Source: an uncultured Lachnospiraceae bacterium (GTDB lineage: Bacteria; Bacillota; Clostridia; Lachnospirales; Lachnospiraceae). Taken from it: a DNA stretch of 64,000 bases. Of this stretch, positions 8,376 to 17,165 are shown one piece after another; position 1 is the first letter of the stretch, and each line of letters opens with the position of its first letter. Both the position numbers and the translations under genes were made by a program. The notes under the pieces were generated by a model, which had not been told where the DNA came from, made no database searches, and saw only the letters and a list, made by a program, of their open reading frames with translations. The stretch covers positions 113,670 through 177,669 of the forward strand of contig CAJUDZ010000004.1 in the NCBI GenBank assembly GCA_910584965.1. The letters are read 5' to 3'.

Positions 8376-9311
8376 TCAGGATTCCAGAATTTCTAAGAGA
8401 TGTAAAAAATAGGCAGGAAGGGGCGCCGATACCTCCAGGTATTCACCGGTAGAAGGATGTTTCAGTCCGATCGTCATCGCGTGAAGCGTTTGTCCTTCCA
8501 GCGAAAATTTTGTTTTCCGGCATCCGTAAACCATATCGCCAAGAAGCGGATGGCCGATCGAAGCCATATGTACGCGAATCTGATGTGTACGTCCGGTTTC
8601 CAGCCGGCATTCGATATAACTGTACTCTTTGAAACTTTTCAGTACTTTGTAATGCGTGACCGCCGGCTTTCCGTTTTTCGGATTGACCGCCATCTTTTTA
8701 CGATCTTTTTCGTCACGGCCGATGGGCGCGTCAATACAGCCCGCTTCTGCCGTCAGGCGTCCGTGTACGATGGCATGGTATTTCCGGGTAATGGAATGCT
8801 CTTTTAACTGGGAAGCGACATGCTGATGAGCCATATCGTTTTTGCAGACAATCAGAGAACCGGTGGTATCCTTATCGATACGGTGCACAATGCCGGGACG
8901 CAGAATCCCGTTGATGCCGGAAAGACGATTCCGGCAATGGAACAACACCGCATTGACAAGCGTGCCGCTGTAATGTCCCGGCGCGGGATGAACGACCATG
9001 TTTTTGGGCTTGTCAACGATCAAAAGATCGTCGTCTTCATATAGAATCGACAGCGGAATGTCTTCGGCGGGAATGGCGGGCTGCGCCGCATCGGGAATCT
9101 GAAAACGGATTTCATCTTCAGCTTTAATGCGGTAACTCGCCTTCTGCGGCCTGTCATTTACAAAAACATGTTCCTCCTTGATCAGTTTCTGTATATAAGA
9201 ACGGGACAGCGAATCGCACGCACGGCTGATCCATTTGTCAATTCGTTCGTCCTCTTCTCCCAATTCAATTTTGTAAGTAAATTCTTTCATGCTCTGATTC
9301 AACTCGCTCAT
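8376..9311 (-). CDS. rluD: RluA/RluD-family 23S rRNA pseudouridine synthase
   Basis: The 311-residue protein combines an N-terminal S4 RNA-binding domain (about residues 20-75, RIDKWISRACDSLSRSYIQ) with a pseudouridine synthase domain whose catalytic Asp is in GIVHRIDKDTTGSLIV (near residue 145). Length and domain order fit the RluD/YlyB group that modifies large-subunit rRNA. It follows lspA with only three bases between, the classic lspA-rluD pairing of Firmicutes. The exact uridine modified cannot be told from sequence. Confidence 0.92.
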   Translation of the reverse strand: MSELNQSMKEFTYKIELGEEDERIDKWISRACDSLSRSYIQKLIKEEHVFVNDRPQKASYRIKAEDEIRFQIPDAAQPAIPAEDIPLSILYEDDDLLIVDKPKNMVVHPAPGHYSGTLVNAVLFHCRNRLSGINGILRPGIVHRIDKDTTGSLIVCKNDMAHQHVASQLKEHSITRKYHAIVHGRLTAEAGCIDAPIGRDEKDRKKMAVNPKNGKPAVTHYKVLKSFKEYSYIECRLETGRTHQIRVHMASIGHPLLGDMVYGCRKTKFSLEGQTLHAMTIGLKHPSTGEYLEVSAPLPAYFLHLLEILES

Positions 9312-9314
9312 ATA

Positions 9315-9860
9315 TTATTTCAGCTCGCGGTATTTTTTCTGGTTAAAGCTGATAAAGCTCAAATCGCTCTCCTTATAATAGAACAAAAGCGCGAGAACCA
9401 GTATGACTGTGGAAAAAGAAACATACATATCGGCCACATTAAAAATGGGAAAATTAATTAAAATGATGTAAATAAAATCAACCACATAATCAAGCCGGAT
9501 ACGATCGATCATATTTCCAACCGCCCCCGCCGCGATCAAAGAAAGCAGCACATGCAAAAGCGTATATTTTCTGTCATTCGGCGTTTTATAGAGAATATAT
9601 GCGATCACGCCGAGAACGATAACCGCGACAAAAATGAAGAAGCTGCCCTGATTTTGCAGCATACCGAAAGCCGCTCCTTTATTTTCGAGATAATTGAGTT
9701 CCAGTACACCGTCAATGATTTTGAAAGCCTGTTTATCTTTCAGCATAAGTACTGCAAGATATTTTGTAATCTGATCGAGTGCGATCAGAACAAGAATGAA
9801 TACAAGGTCAAGAATCAGTCTTTTTCTTTTTTTTCTTGCCGACTGGCTGATTACTCTCAT
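9315..9860 (-). CDS. lspA: Lipoprotein signal peptidase II
   Basis: This 181-residue four-helix membrane aspartic protease cleaves the signal peptide of prolipoproteins. The family motifs are present: NYLENKGAAFGML, GAVGNMIDRIR (first catalytic Asp) and FPIFNVADMYVS (second catalytic Asp). The N-terminus is strongly basic (SARKKRKRL), consistent with an inside start. GGGG stands six bases before the ATG. It lies between aroB and rluD in one operon; the neighbouring cassette dacA-type lipoprotein is a plausible substrate. Confidence 0.97.
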   Translation of the reverse strand: MRVISQSARKKRKRLILDLVFILVLIALDQITKYLAVLMLKDKQAFKIIDGVLELNYLENKGAAFGMLQNQGSFFIFVAVIVLGVIAYILYKTPNDRKYTLLHVLLSLIAAGAVGNMIDRIRLDYVVDFIYIILINFPIFNVADMYVSFSTVILVLALLFYYKESDLSFISFNQKKYRELK

Positions 9861-9904
9861 GATAGTCCCCGTTTCTTCCGATATTGTTTTTCGGAATCCT
9901 TTGT

Positions 9905-11014
9905 TTATGCTTTGGCGTCTTCGTCGCTGAAATGGATTTCACGAAGCGCGTTTAAAATATCCTCATCGCTGACCGTCGTATCGATCACCGCTTTGCCGAC
10001 TTTTTTCAACAGTACAAAACGAATCTGCCCGGCCGCCATTTTTTTGTCTGATTTCGTCAGCGCCAGAATTTCTTCCGGGTCGATATCGTCGATGCTGATC
10101 GGCAGGTTAAAGGGAACGAACATATCGCGTATTTCATAGTATTCTTCCATCGAAAGCCAGTTATGCTTCCAGGATATAAAAGCGGCTGCCACGGCACCGA
10201 GCGCAACGCATTCCCCGTGAAGCATTTCGAAGTTTTTGTATTTCTCGATGGCATGGCCGATCGTATGGCCGAAGTTCAGCAGGGCTCTGTCCCCCTGCTC
10301 TTTCGGATCCTTTTCGACAACGAGTTTCTTGACCGTACAGCTGCGCATAACCATCTCTTCCAGAATATCCGGCTCCCGGTCCTGTATTTCGTACAGATTG
10401 TCCAGAAGCCATTCGTAAAACATCGCATCTTTAATCAGGCCGTGTTTCATGACTTCCGCGAAACCGGAATAAAACTGTCTGTCATCCAGTGTTTTCAGGG
10501 TTCCGATGTTCATATAAACGAGTTTCGGCATATAAAAAGCGCCGACCATGTTTTTATAGCCGTCAAAATCCACGCCCGTCTTTCCTCCGATACTGCTGTC
10601 GGACTGTGCGAGCAGCGTTGTCGGAATCTGAACAAAATCCACGCCGCGCAGATAGGTCGCCGCCGTATAACCGGCAATATCCCCGACTACGCCGCCGCCG
10701 AGGGCAATCAGCAGATCTTTTCTGTCAAACTTCTCTTCGATCAGCGTTTTATAAAGGCCTTTCACCGTATCCAGCGTTTTATGTTCTTCTCCGGCCGGAA
10801 AACTGCAGAGAATCACCTTCTTACAGTTTCCCTCCAGAATGTTTCTGACAGCGTCTCCATAGAGAGCTGCGGTGTTGCTGTCCGCGATAACAGCCGCCCG
10901 CCGGTCCGCAATGCCCAAATCCCGGAGCTCTTCCAGAAGTCCGCCGAAATCCGGGGCAAATACAATATCATAGCAGGGTTTCTTTTCATAATGAATCGTC
11001 AGTCTGTTCGCCAT
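9905..11014 (-). CDS. aroB: 3-dehydroquinate synthase
   Basis: The 369-residue cytoplasmic enzyme converts DAHP to 3-dehydroquinate, step 2 of the shikimate pathway. It shows the NAD-binding GGGVVGDIAGYTAATYLRGV segment in two parts near residues 105-125, the metal-binding His residues in LNFGHTIGHAIE and HGECVALG, and the conserved QIPTTLLAQSDSSIGGKTG region. Length is typical. It is the first gene of the aroB-lspA-rluD run and follows a terminator, so it should have its own promoter between 11015 and 11072, which I cannot pick confidently. No other aro genes are present here. Confidence 0.97.
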   Translation of the reverse strand: MANRLTIHYEKKPCYDIVFAPDFGGLLEELRDLGIADRRAAVIADSNTAALYGDAVRNILEGNCKKVILCSFPAGEEHKTLDTVKGLYKTLIEEKFDRKDLLIALGGGVVGDIAGYTAATYLRGVDFVQIPTTLLAQSDSSIGGKTGVDFDGYKNMVGAFYMPKLVYMNIGTLKTLDDRQFYSGFAEVMKHGLIKDAMFYEWLLDNLYEIQDREPDILEEMVMRSCTVKKLVVEKDPKEQGDRALLNFGHTIGHAIEKYKNFEMLHGECVALGAVAAAFISWKHNWLSMEEYYEIRDMFVPFNLPISIDDIDPEEILALTKSDKKMAAGQIRFVLLKKVGKAVIDTTVSDEDILNALREIHFSDEDAKA

Positions 11015-11071
11015 ATAGTATATCCTGTCCTTTGTATATTTTTACATAAGCTCAACAATTTCCTGATAGAA

Positions 11072-11104
11072 AGAATAAAAAGAGTTTGCCGCCGGGCAAA
11101 CTCT
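11072..11104 (-). terminator. Intrinsic terminator after sepF
   Basis: A perfect 10-bp stem AGAGTTTGCC/GGCAAACTCT with a four-base loop is followed on the minus strand by TTTTTATTCTTT, 12 bases past the sepF stop. Confidence 0.9.
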
Positions 11105-11116
11105 GGTGCATAAGCT

Positions 11117-11611
11117 TTAAATCCCTTTATTGATCGGGACATCGAAAGAGCCGGATAAAATTTCCTGAAAATCACCGGAAATATCCACGCTTGCGGGTGT
11201 AATAATAAATATGTAATGGGATATCTTCTGTAAGTTGCCGCTCATTGCAAAACAGGAACCGGATGTAAAGTCGATAATCCGCTGTGCTATTTCCACATCG
11301 AGCCCTTCCAGATTCAGAACAACTGTTCGATTTGCCAGGAGAGTCTCCGTAATTTCTCTTGCATCCTCCACCGTTGTAGGACGAATCACACATACCTCCA
11401 TTCCCGCGTCGGTCATTTTCTTCATCGGCCGCATGGAAGTTACTTTCGGGAGTGTCTTTTTAACAGGTTTTTCTTCTTCAGCTATTGTATCCTCTTTTAC
11501 CGGTAACGATTTCCTGGCCGGTTCCGGCTCATCATAGTAATCGTCATCATAGTAATCATCTTCTTCGTCGTTGAGCTTCATTGCATTTATAAATTTATCC
11601 ATAACGCCCAT
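11117..11611 (-). CDS. sepF: Cell division protein SepF
   Basis: The 164-residue protein has an N-terminal amphipathic helix (MGVMDKFINAMKL) for membrane binding, an acidic Asp/Tyr-rich linker (residues 14-30) and a C-terminal SepF domain (about 85-160) with VLNLEGLDVEIAQRIIDFTSG. SepF anchors FtsZ to the membrane and aligns the septum. GGAGG is seven bases ahead of the ATG. The order hlyD-like, yggS, sepF resembles the ylmD-ylmE-ylmF part of the Bacillus dcw-distal cluster. A terminator ends the transcript. Confidence 0.95.
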   Translation of the reverse strand: MGVMDKFINAMKLNDEEDDYYDDDYYDEPEPARKSLPVKEDTIAEEEKPVKKTLPKVTSMRPMKKMTDAGMEVCVIRPTTVEDAREITETLLANRTVVLNLEGLDVEIAQRIIDFTSGSCFAMSGNLQKISHYIFIITPASVDISGDFQEILSGSFDVPINKGI

Positions 11612-11626
11612 GATAAATCCTCCATT

Positions 11627-12319
11627 CTAAACGGCATAAAAGCGCTCACCAAATATTCCGGTGCCAACGCGTACATAAGTAGCGCCTTCTGCGATTGCCG
11701 TTTCATAGTCGCCGGTCATTCCCATAGAAAGTTCTGTCATATAAACATTATCAATGCTTTTACGATTTATGTCAACATATATTTGCCGCAATTTTTCAAA
11801 ATATTGTTTGTTTTCTTCCGCATTTTCTACATATGGTGCTATCGTCATAAGTCCCTTTATAATAATATTTGGCAGTCTGGACGCTTCTTCGACAAGCCTG
11901 AAAGCGTCTTCACAGGTCGTACCGAATTTGGATTCTTCCTGCGCTGCATTGACCTCGATCAGAACGGAGACAGTCACGCCTTTTTTGACGGCTTCTTTGC
12001 TGATCTCCTCAGCGAGCCGCAGAGAATCGACGCTGTGTATCAGATAGACTTTATCCACGATATATTTTACTTTATTGCGCTGTAAATGGCCGATCATATG
12101 CCAGCGGATATCTTTCGGCATCTGCTCCCACTTTTCCACAAGCTCCTGTACCTTGTTTTCCCCAAAATCCCGGCATCCGCACTCATAAGCCTCCTCCAGC
12201 ATCGGAAGCGGCTTTGTTTTGCTGACCGCAATCAGCGTAACGTCATCCGGATTTCTGCCGCTCTTCTCACAGGCTTCCCTGATGTTTTTCCTTACATGTT
12301 CCATATTCTCACGAATCAT
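11627..12319 (-). CDS. YggS/YlmE-family PLP homeostasis protein
   Basis: The 230-residue protein is a single-domain alanine-racemase-fold PLP carrier (PROSC/YggS family) that helps balance pyridoxal phosphate; it is not known to be a racemase. The PLP lysine is in LIAVSKTKP (residue about 33), and SMGMTGDYETAIAEGATYVRVG supplies the phosphate-binding region in its C-terminal part. Length is normal. It lies 15 bases ahead of sepF, as in Bacillus ylmE-ylmF. The ribosome-binding site is weak. Confidence 0.95.
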   Translation of the reverse strand: MIRENMEHVRKNIREACEKSGRNPDDVTLIAVSKTKPLPMLEEAYECGCRDFGENKVQELVEKWEQMPKDIRWHMIGHLQRNKVKYIVDKVYLIHSVDSLRLAEEISKEAVKKGVTVSVLIEVNAAQEESKFGTTCEDAFRLVEEASRLPNIIIKGLMTIAPYVENAEENKQYFEKLRQIYVDINRKSIDNVYMTELSMGMTGDYETAIAEGATYVRVGTGIFGERFYAV

Positions 12320-12343
12320 CCCGTTTTTCGTTCCCTTCCTGTG

Positions 12344-13741
12344 TTATTCATAGACAAAATCACTGTCTTCCACCGTCGCCGCATCCAGCACAATAAAGTC
12401 GTAAACGCTCAGGCCGTACGTGGTATTGGATTTTACAATGGAATATTCATCGTTGTTATAAAGGACAATGATCTGCTTGAAATCGGCATATCCTTTGTTG
12501 ATATTATAGACGCCTTTCAGCGAGCCGATTCTGCTTACCGGATACTTTTCCATGGAATCCGGCTTGACAAGATAACTGCCGCTCCGCAGCACCGTATCAT
12601 CCAGATAATATTCGGTATCCGTTTCCTCATAGATGGTCGTTTCCACAAATTCCGTGACGGCTTTTCCGTCCTCGTTATACGTTTCCAGAAGAACGCCGGA
12701 AGCGCCGCTGTTGCCGCCTTTGGTGACGTATTCTTTCGGTACGATGAAAAATTCCTTTTCCACAATTGCGGAATTGGGAATTTTCAGCCCGGTTTCATCT
12801 TCCAGAAGCAGTTCGATATCAAGAAAACGATCCGTACAAAAGCTGACCATGGAGTTGGTAAACGTCAGCGACACGAAGGTATCTCCCTCTATATTTGTAA
12901 AATAATCCACTTTTCCCCAGGAAGTGTTCTGGTTTTTCATAAACCGGACTTTTATATAGTCTTCTTCTTTCAGTTCCCTTGCAAATTCTTCGCTCTCGAC
13001 AGGAATAACGATCGACCAGTCTTCATTCATCGAAAGTTTATAGACCGGATCTCCGGCAGCGACCAGTTCATTGTTCAACAGATGGTTTTTTTCATAATTT
13101 TTCTGATCAAAATATTCCATGTTCATATCCTGCAAAGTAAGATGTTCCATGCCGTCTACGGAATAAATGACGATGCCGCTCTCATTCGCATAAAAATAAT
13201 CGATCAACGCCGTATTCGCCGTATCATTCAGCGCTTCTGCGCTTTCCAGAACATTATAATTCGCCAGTTTTAATACCGTTCCCTGAACACTGTATTTAAA
13301 ATTATAAATATCGGAAAAACTGGTTTCGTCAAAACCGTTGGCAAAAGATTCTATTTCCGCTTTTAACTCCGTCAGGTCATGATCGGAAAGCGAATTTTCT
13401 CCGGTTTCGCTTGTCCGTATATAATCGGAAAGTTTGCCGGTCTCGTCGATGGTATAGACAAGGTTTCCAACGGCAACGCGTTCGCCCTCCCGCGCATAAT
13501 AATTGGTATATCCGGCATTGGTACTGTTAATAATACGCTCTGTCCGCAGGGCTATTCCCTTATAGACATTGTTATAGGATAAAGAACCTTCTTTTACCTC
13601 ATAACCCACAACATGCTCCGTTGAGAGATACATGAAAATACAGATAATCACATAGATAAAAATAACGGCAAAAATAATCATGCCGATATTCAGATTTATT
13701 GGACGCCGGTATTTCGTTATTTTATTTCCCGTCTGAGCCAT
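12344..13741 (-). CDS. HlyD-like membrane-anchored adaptor protein
   Basis: The 465-residue protein has a basic cytoplasmic start, one membrane helix (residues about 18-40, LNIGMIIFAVIFIYVIICIF) and a large extracytoplasmic region. A biotinyl-lipoyl-like beta segment near residues 75-100 (AREGERVAVGNLVYTID) and C-terminal beta-rich regions resemble HlyD-family efflux adaptors. No ABC or RND partner is adjacent; its neighbours are yggS and sepF, and this position next to division genes suggests an envelope role, which is inference. AAAGGAG lies eight bases before the ATG. Confidence 0.75.
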   Translation of the reverse strand: MAQTGNKITKYRRPINLNIGMIIFAVIFIYVIICIFMYLSTEHVVGYEVKEGSLSYNNVYKGIALRTERIINSTNAGYTNYYAREGERVAVGNLVYTIDETGKLSDYIRTSETGENSLSDHDLTELKAEIESFANGFDETSFSDIYNFKYSVQGTVLKLANYNVLESAEALNDTANTALIDYFYANESGIVIYSVDGMEHLTLQDMNMEYFDQKNYEKNHLLNNELVAAGDPVYKLSMNEDWSIVIPVESEEFARELKEEDYIKVRFMKNQNTSWGKVDYFTNIEGDTFVSLTFTNSMVSFCTDRFLDIELLLEDETGLKIPNSAIVEKEFFIVPKEYVTKGGNSGASGVLLETYNEDGKAVTEFVETTIYEETDTEYYLDDTVLRSGSYLVKPDSMEKYPVSRIGSLKGVYNINKGYADFKQIIVLYNNDEYSIVKSNTTYGLSVYDFIVLDAATVEDSDFVYE

Positions 13742-13774
13742 TATGTAAACTCCTTTATGAATCTATAAAAGGAT

Positions 13775-13799
13775 AAAACCCCGGAGATTCCGAGGTTTT
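13775..13799 (-). terminator. Intrinsic terminator after the P-loop gene
   Basis: A stem AAAACCTCGG/CCGGGGTTTT (one mismatch, five-base loop) closes the transcript of the small P-loop gene, ending in TTTTATCC on the minus strand. Confidence 0.8.
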
Positions 13800-13829
13800 G
13801 GAATGCCTTGATAATTATGTAAATCAGTC

Positions 13830-14264
13830 TTACAATGATACGATAACTTTGGATTTTAATTCCTCCGATAATTCATGAGCATCAAGAGAAATACTAAGAA
13901 CAAAATCAACATTAAATTTGGAGCTGACAGCTTCCAGTTTACCGATGACCGCACCAAGCTTCTCGCTGTCCGTCGTACTCTCGTCCATACATGCGATCTT
14001 TAAAAAGCTGTCAAAATACATCTGCTGCAAATCATGATCCTGGGAAATGATGCCGCAGATAAAACCGATAAATTCATCGCTGTTAGCAACCATATAATCA
14101 GATACATTAATCAACCGGATTCTGTTATTCAATTCGAACATGTGTTTTGTACTCTTGTCCAGATAAACAACATTGCCCGCAATATCCTTTACTTCCGTAT
14201 TTACTTTATCCAATAAGTGTTTGGTTTTGCCCTTCCCTTTCCTGCCTACGATTAATTGAACCAT
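13830..14264 (-). CDS. Small P-loop protein of unknown function
   Basis: The 144-residue protein starts MVQLIVGRKGKGKTKHLLD, with a Walker A motif (GRKGKGKT) at its very N-terminus, and contains a hydrophobic beta strand ending in Asp (residues 31-36, NVVYLD) and a C-terminal strand VDFVLSISLD. It is much shorter than the P-loop ATPases it recalls; some relatives carry loose PilT-like labels, but there is no secretion context. I chose ATG 14264 because GGAGGG is six bases upstream; an earlier in-frame start would lie on the promoter. It has its own promoter and terminator, so it is monocistronic. Function unknown. Confidence 0.75.
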   Translation of the reverse strand: MVQLIVGRKGKGKTKHLLDKVNTEVKDIAGNVVYLDKSTKHMFELNNRIRLINVSDYMVANSDEFIGFICGIISQDHDLQQMYFDSFLKIACMDESTTDSEKLGAVIGKLEAVSSKFNVDFVLSISLDAHELSEELKSKVIVSL

Positions 14265-14307
14265 TGTAAACCCTCCTAAAGTAAAATATTCATAACATGC
14301 TAACAAT

Positions 14308-14336
14308 ATTATAAGTGAAAAAAGATAAAAAGACAA
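14308..14336 (-). promoter_or_regulatory. Promoter of the small P-loop gene
   Basis: On the minus strand TTGTCT (14336-14331) and TATAAT (14313-14308) are 17 bases apart, about 45 bases before the start codon. Confidence 0.75.
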
Positions 14337-14378
14337 CTATAAATATCACTTTTATCCGTGATCACATATTATATTTTG

Positions 14379-15374
14379 CTATTGAACCGCACCTAAAAGC
14401 TGCGTCATCTTTCCATACAGGTTTTCCGTCGAATCGGCATTCATAATCACGGAAATATAGCGCTTTCCGCCGCTGTCTTTGGAAAGCAGAACCAGACAGT
14501 GCCCCGCGGCTTTCGTCGTCCCGGTTTTGCCGCCGATGACCGTAAGATTTTCCGGCGCGGCGTAATTGCCCAGCAGATACTGGTTGGAATTATTGACCTC
14601 AAGCGTGCGTTCGCTGCCGTCGCTTGTCCTGTATGTCATACTGTAAGAAGGCATCTGGATGATTTCATTAAACAGATCATACTGAAGCGCCTCCAGAAAA
14701 ATCAGATACAGATCATAGGCCGTCATATAATGCCCCTCTTCCGTCAGCCCGTTCGGATTGGTAAAGTGACAGTTCGTAGCGCCAAGCGCCTGTGCTTCTT
14801 CATTCATCATTTCCACGAACCCCGCAACGGATCCGCCGACGCCTTCGGCAATCATGACCGCCACGTCATTCGCCGAATAAAGAAGCAGAATGTGCAGCGC
14901 CTGTTCCAGCGTCATCGTATCTCCGGGTTTGATGCCGCATAACTGCGCGCCCGGTTCCGTGATCAGCACATTCTCACTCGCCGTAAGAAGCTGTTCCGGA
15001 GAACCGTGCTTCAGGGCAGCCAGAGCCGTCATTACTTTGGTGAGGCTGGCAGGATCCAGCTGTTCATTGGCATTTTTCGCATAAAGCGTATCCAGGCTGT
15101 TTACATCGAACAGCGCGGCAGAAGCCACATCGGAAATCGAAACTTCCGAGTTGGAAACATCTTTATCCACGACACACAGATCAGCCGCAAAAGTTTCCGC
15201 AACCTTTGCATCGGCATCGGCCGTCTGTATGAGCCGGAAACTGCTGACCTGATAATTGCTGTCATAAGGCATTTCATATTTCTCGGCGCCGCAGCCCGTC
15301 AGCGTCAGAAATGTGCAGAAAAACAGTGCACAAATACGCCCTTTTTTATTTCCCCGATCATTTGTACATTTCAC
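14379..15374 (-). CDS. dacA: D-alanyl-D-alanine carboxypeptidase (S11, PBP5 type), lipoprotein
   Basis: The 331-residue protein trims the terminal D-Ala of wall peptides. All three active-site motifs are present: SLTK at 110-113, SAN at 167-169 and KTG at 283-285. The N-terminus carries a lipobox, LTGC with Cys28, so it is predicted to be a lipid-anchored exoenzyme rather than having the C-terminal amphipathic anchor of PBP5; the C-terminal beta domain is absent. The start lies 17 bases inside the end of mgsA, giving translational coupling. It closes the mre-min-rodA run. Confidence 0.93.
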   Translation of the reverse strand: MKCTNDRGNKKGRICALFFCTFLTLTGCGAEKYEMPYDSNYQVSSFRLIQTADADAKVAETFAADLCVVDKDVSNSEVSISDVASAALFDVNSLDTLYAKNANEQLDPASLTKVMTALAALKHGSPEQLLTASENVLITEPGAQLCGIKPGDTMTLEQALHILLLYSANDVAVMIAEGVGGSVAGFVEMMNEEAQALGATNCHFTNPNGLTEEGHYMTAYDLYLIFLEALQYDLFNEIIQMPSYSMTYRTSDGSERTLEVNNSNQYLLGNYAAPENLTVIGGKTGTTKAAGHCLVLLSKDSGGKRYISVIMNADSTENLYGKMTQLLGAVQ

Positions 15375-15753
15375 GCCACTCTAAATCTCCTCTGTCCAGC
15401 GACTTAATTAACAGTTCTGCGGATGCCAGATTCGTTGCAAGCGGAATATTATGTACGTCACACAGACGCATAACATTGTTGACATCCGGTTCATGCGGTT
15501 TCGGATTCTGCGGGTCTCTTAAAAAAATACACAAATCAATCTGATTATGTTCAATCTGCGCACCAAGCTGCTGTTCCCCGCCAAGATGCCCGGCGAGATG
15601 TTTATGAACCGTCAGATTTGTCACTTCCTCAATCAGTCTTCCCGTTGTCCCGGTCGCATATAGTTCATTTTTGCTCAGTATCCCCCGATACGCAATGCAG
15701 AAATTCTGCATCAGTTTTTTCTTTGCATCATGTGCAATCAGTGCAATGTTCAT
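15358..15753 (-). CDS. mgsA: Methylglyoxal synthase
   Basis: The 131-residue enzyme converts dihydroxyacetone phosphate to methylglyoxal and phosphate, a glycolytic overflow bypass. Family motifs are MNIALIAHDAKKKLM, YATGTTGRLI, GHLGGEQQLGAQI and IFLRDPQNPKPHEPDVN, covering the phosphate site and catalytic aspartates. I chose the ATG at 15753 with AAGGGG upstream rather than the earlier in-frame start that would overlap rodA. Its place between rodA and dacA is common in Clostridia but has no obvious biochemical logic. Confidence 0.96.
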   Translation of the reverse strand: MNIALIAHDAKKKLMQNFCIAYRGILSKNELYATGTTGRLIEEVTNLTVHKHLAGHLGGEQQLGAQIEHNQIDLCIFLRDPQNPKPHEPDVNNVMRLCDVHNIPLATNLASAELLIKSLDRGDLEWREMYK

Positions 15754-15769
15754 GTCGATACCCCTTTGT

Positions 15770-16873
15770 TTATTTTTTGCATTGTAGCCGTACATTCAGT
15801 ACGAATCCTATTCCGATATAGGAACTTACCAAAGAAGTAAGCCCATAGCTGACAAAAGGCAGAGGAATGCCGGTATTCGGCATCACTCTTGTGGCCACGG
15901 CAATATTGATGATTCCCTGAAATCCGATCAGCGTGCCGACTCCTGCGGCGATGATCGTTCCAGCCAGATCTTTTGCCCTCCTAGCTACCATAATACATTC
16001 TATTGAGATGAAAATCAATAATACAATTACGCTGCATCCGCCTACGAAACCAAATTCTTCCCCGATAACCGCATAAATAAAGTCAGTCTGCGGCTCGGCA
16101 ATAAAATTTCCATTTTTTACGGAACTGATTTCGTTCGTTTTATATCCTTTTCCATAAAGCTGTCCCGAACCGATTGCCATTTCGGAATTTAACTGCTGGT
16201 ATGCCTCTGTATCGGCATACTCCTCCGGGTTAATCCATGCCAGGATTCTTCTCTGCTGGTAAGGTTTTATCAGTTCCTGATCCGGCTGTAATACAATACT
16301 CAGCAAAATGATAAAGGCAGGGACGGCAATCGCCAGCACCGTCAGAATATATTTCCAGTGCAGGCCGCCGATGAACATCATGGCACAAAACAATATGACG
16401 ACCATAATGCTCGTGGAAAGGTCCGGCTGGTCATAAATCAGCCACAACGGTAAGGCAAACAGCGTCACGCAGGCGATAATAAATTTGAGGTTTCCCATTT
16501 TGTCCTGATGCCGCATGATCAGCTGGGCAAAAAACAGAATCAGCAAAATCTTGGCCGTTTCCGACGGCTGAAACTGGATTCCGAAAATATTAAGCCATCG
16601 CTGGGCATTGTTTTTCGTTTCTCCCATTTCGGAAACAAGAATCAGTAAAACGATATTAGCAATATATAAAAGCCAGTAAAAACGCAGAATAACGGAATAA
16701 TCAAAAAGCGAAAGTACAAACATCAGGAACAATCCGAATACAAAACCGGCGATCTGCCGCGTCTGCAGGGACTCCTTAGCGCTTCCGATGGCAAGAATCC
16801 CGATGACGGTAAGCGCCACAACAAGGAAAATCAGTTTAAAATCATAATCCCTGATGCGATAGTGCTTTATCAT
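15770..16873 (-). CDS. rodA: RodA-type SEDS peptidoglycan polymerase
   Basis: The 367-residue, roughly ten-helix protein belongs to the SEDS family of glycan polymerases for side-wall growth. It has FGIQFQPSETAKILLILF, the WINPEEYAD region of the large extracellular loop, and the C-terminal signature NTGIPLPFVSYGLTSLVS. It lies directly after minE in a run that also contains PBP2 and MreBCD, its expected partners in the elongasome. A second SEDS gene at 47371-48783 is probably FtsW-like. Confidence 0.95.
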   Translation of the reverse strand: MIKHYRIRDYDFKLIFLVVALTVIGILAIGSAKESLQTRQIAGFVFGLFLMFVLSLFDYSVILRFYWLLYIANIVLLILVSEMGETKNNAQRWLNIFGIQFQPSETAKILLILFFAQLIMRHQDKMGNLKFIIACVTLFALPLWLIYDQPDLSTSIMVVILFCAMMFIGGLHWKYILTVLAIAVPAFIILLSIVLQPDQELIKPYQQRRILAWINPEEYADTEAYQQLNSEMAIGSGQLYGKGYKTNEISSVKNGNFIAEPQTDFIYAVIGEEFGFVGGCSVIVLLIFISIECIMVARRAKDLAGTIIAAGVGTLIGFQGIINIAVATRVMPNTGIPLPFVSYGLTSLVSSYIGIGFVLNVRLQCKK

Positions 16874-16892
16874 ATGTCCGCTCTCCTTTCAT

Positions 16893-17153
16893 CTATTGTT
16901 TTAAATCCAGTATCGGAATATTCGCATACAAAGTAGGGTTTTTCGCTCTTCCTTTGATATTTGTCTTGGTAATCTGGATTTCCATGCTTTCCGCGTCTAT
17001 TTTCATATATTTTGATATTACTTTGGCAATATCGTTTTTAATCATATCCATCATTTCCGGAGAACAGTTGACCCGGTCGGAAATGAGCAGTATTTTCAAT
17101 CTGTCTTTGGCAATTTCTCTGGAACTTTTTCGTTTCAAAATATTTTTAAACAA
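16893..17153 (-). CDS. minE: Cell division topological specificity factor MinE
   Basis: The 86-residue protein has the N-terminal MinD-stimulating segment (KDRLKILLISDRVNCSP) and the C-terminal dimerisation and topology domain (VISKYMKIDAESMEIQI). MinE drives MinC-MinD away from midcell; many cocci and bacilli lack it and use DivIVA instead. It follows minD by 12 bases. Length and motifs are standard. Confidence 0.95.
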   Translation of the reverse strand: MFKNILKRKSSREIAKDRLKILLISDRVNCSPEMMDMIKNDIAKVISKYMKIDAESMEIQITKTNIKGRAKNPTLYANIPILDLKQ

Positions 17154-17165
17154 TTCCCTTACCTC

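Noticed and set aside
13735..13760. TTATGTAAAC resembling the right arm of a Firmicutes dif site
   Set aside because: The left arm (ACTTCC type) and the central AT spacer are missing, and the match lies across a start codon and its upstream region.
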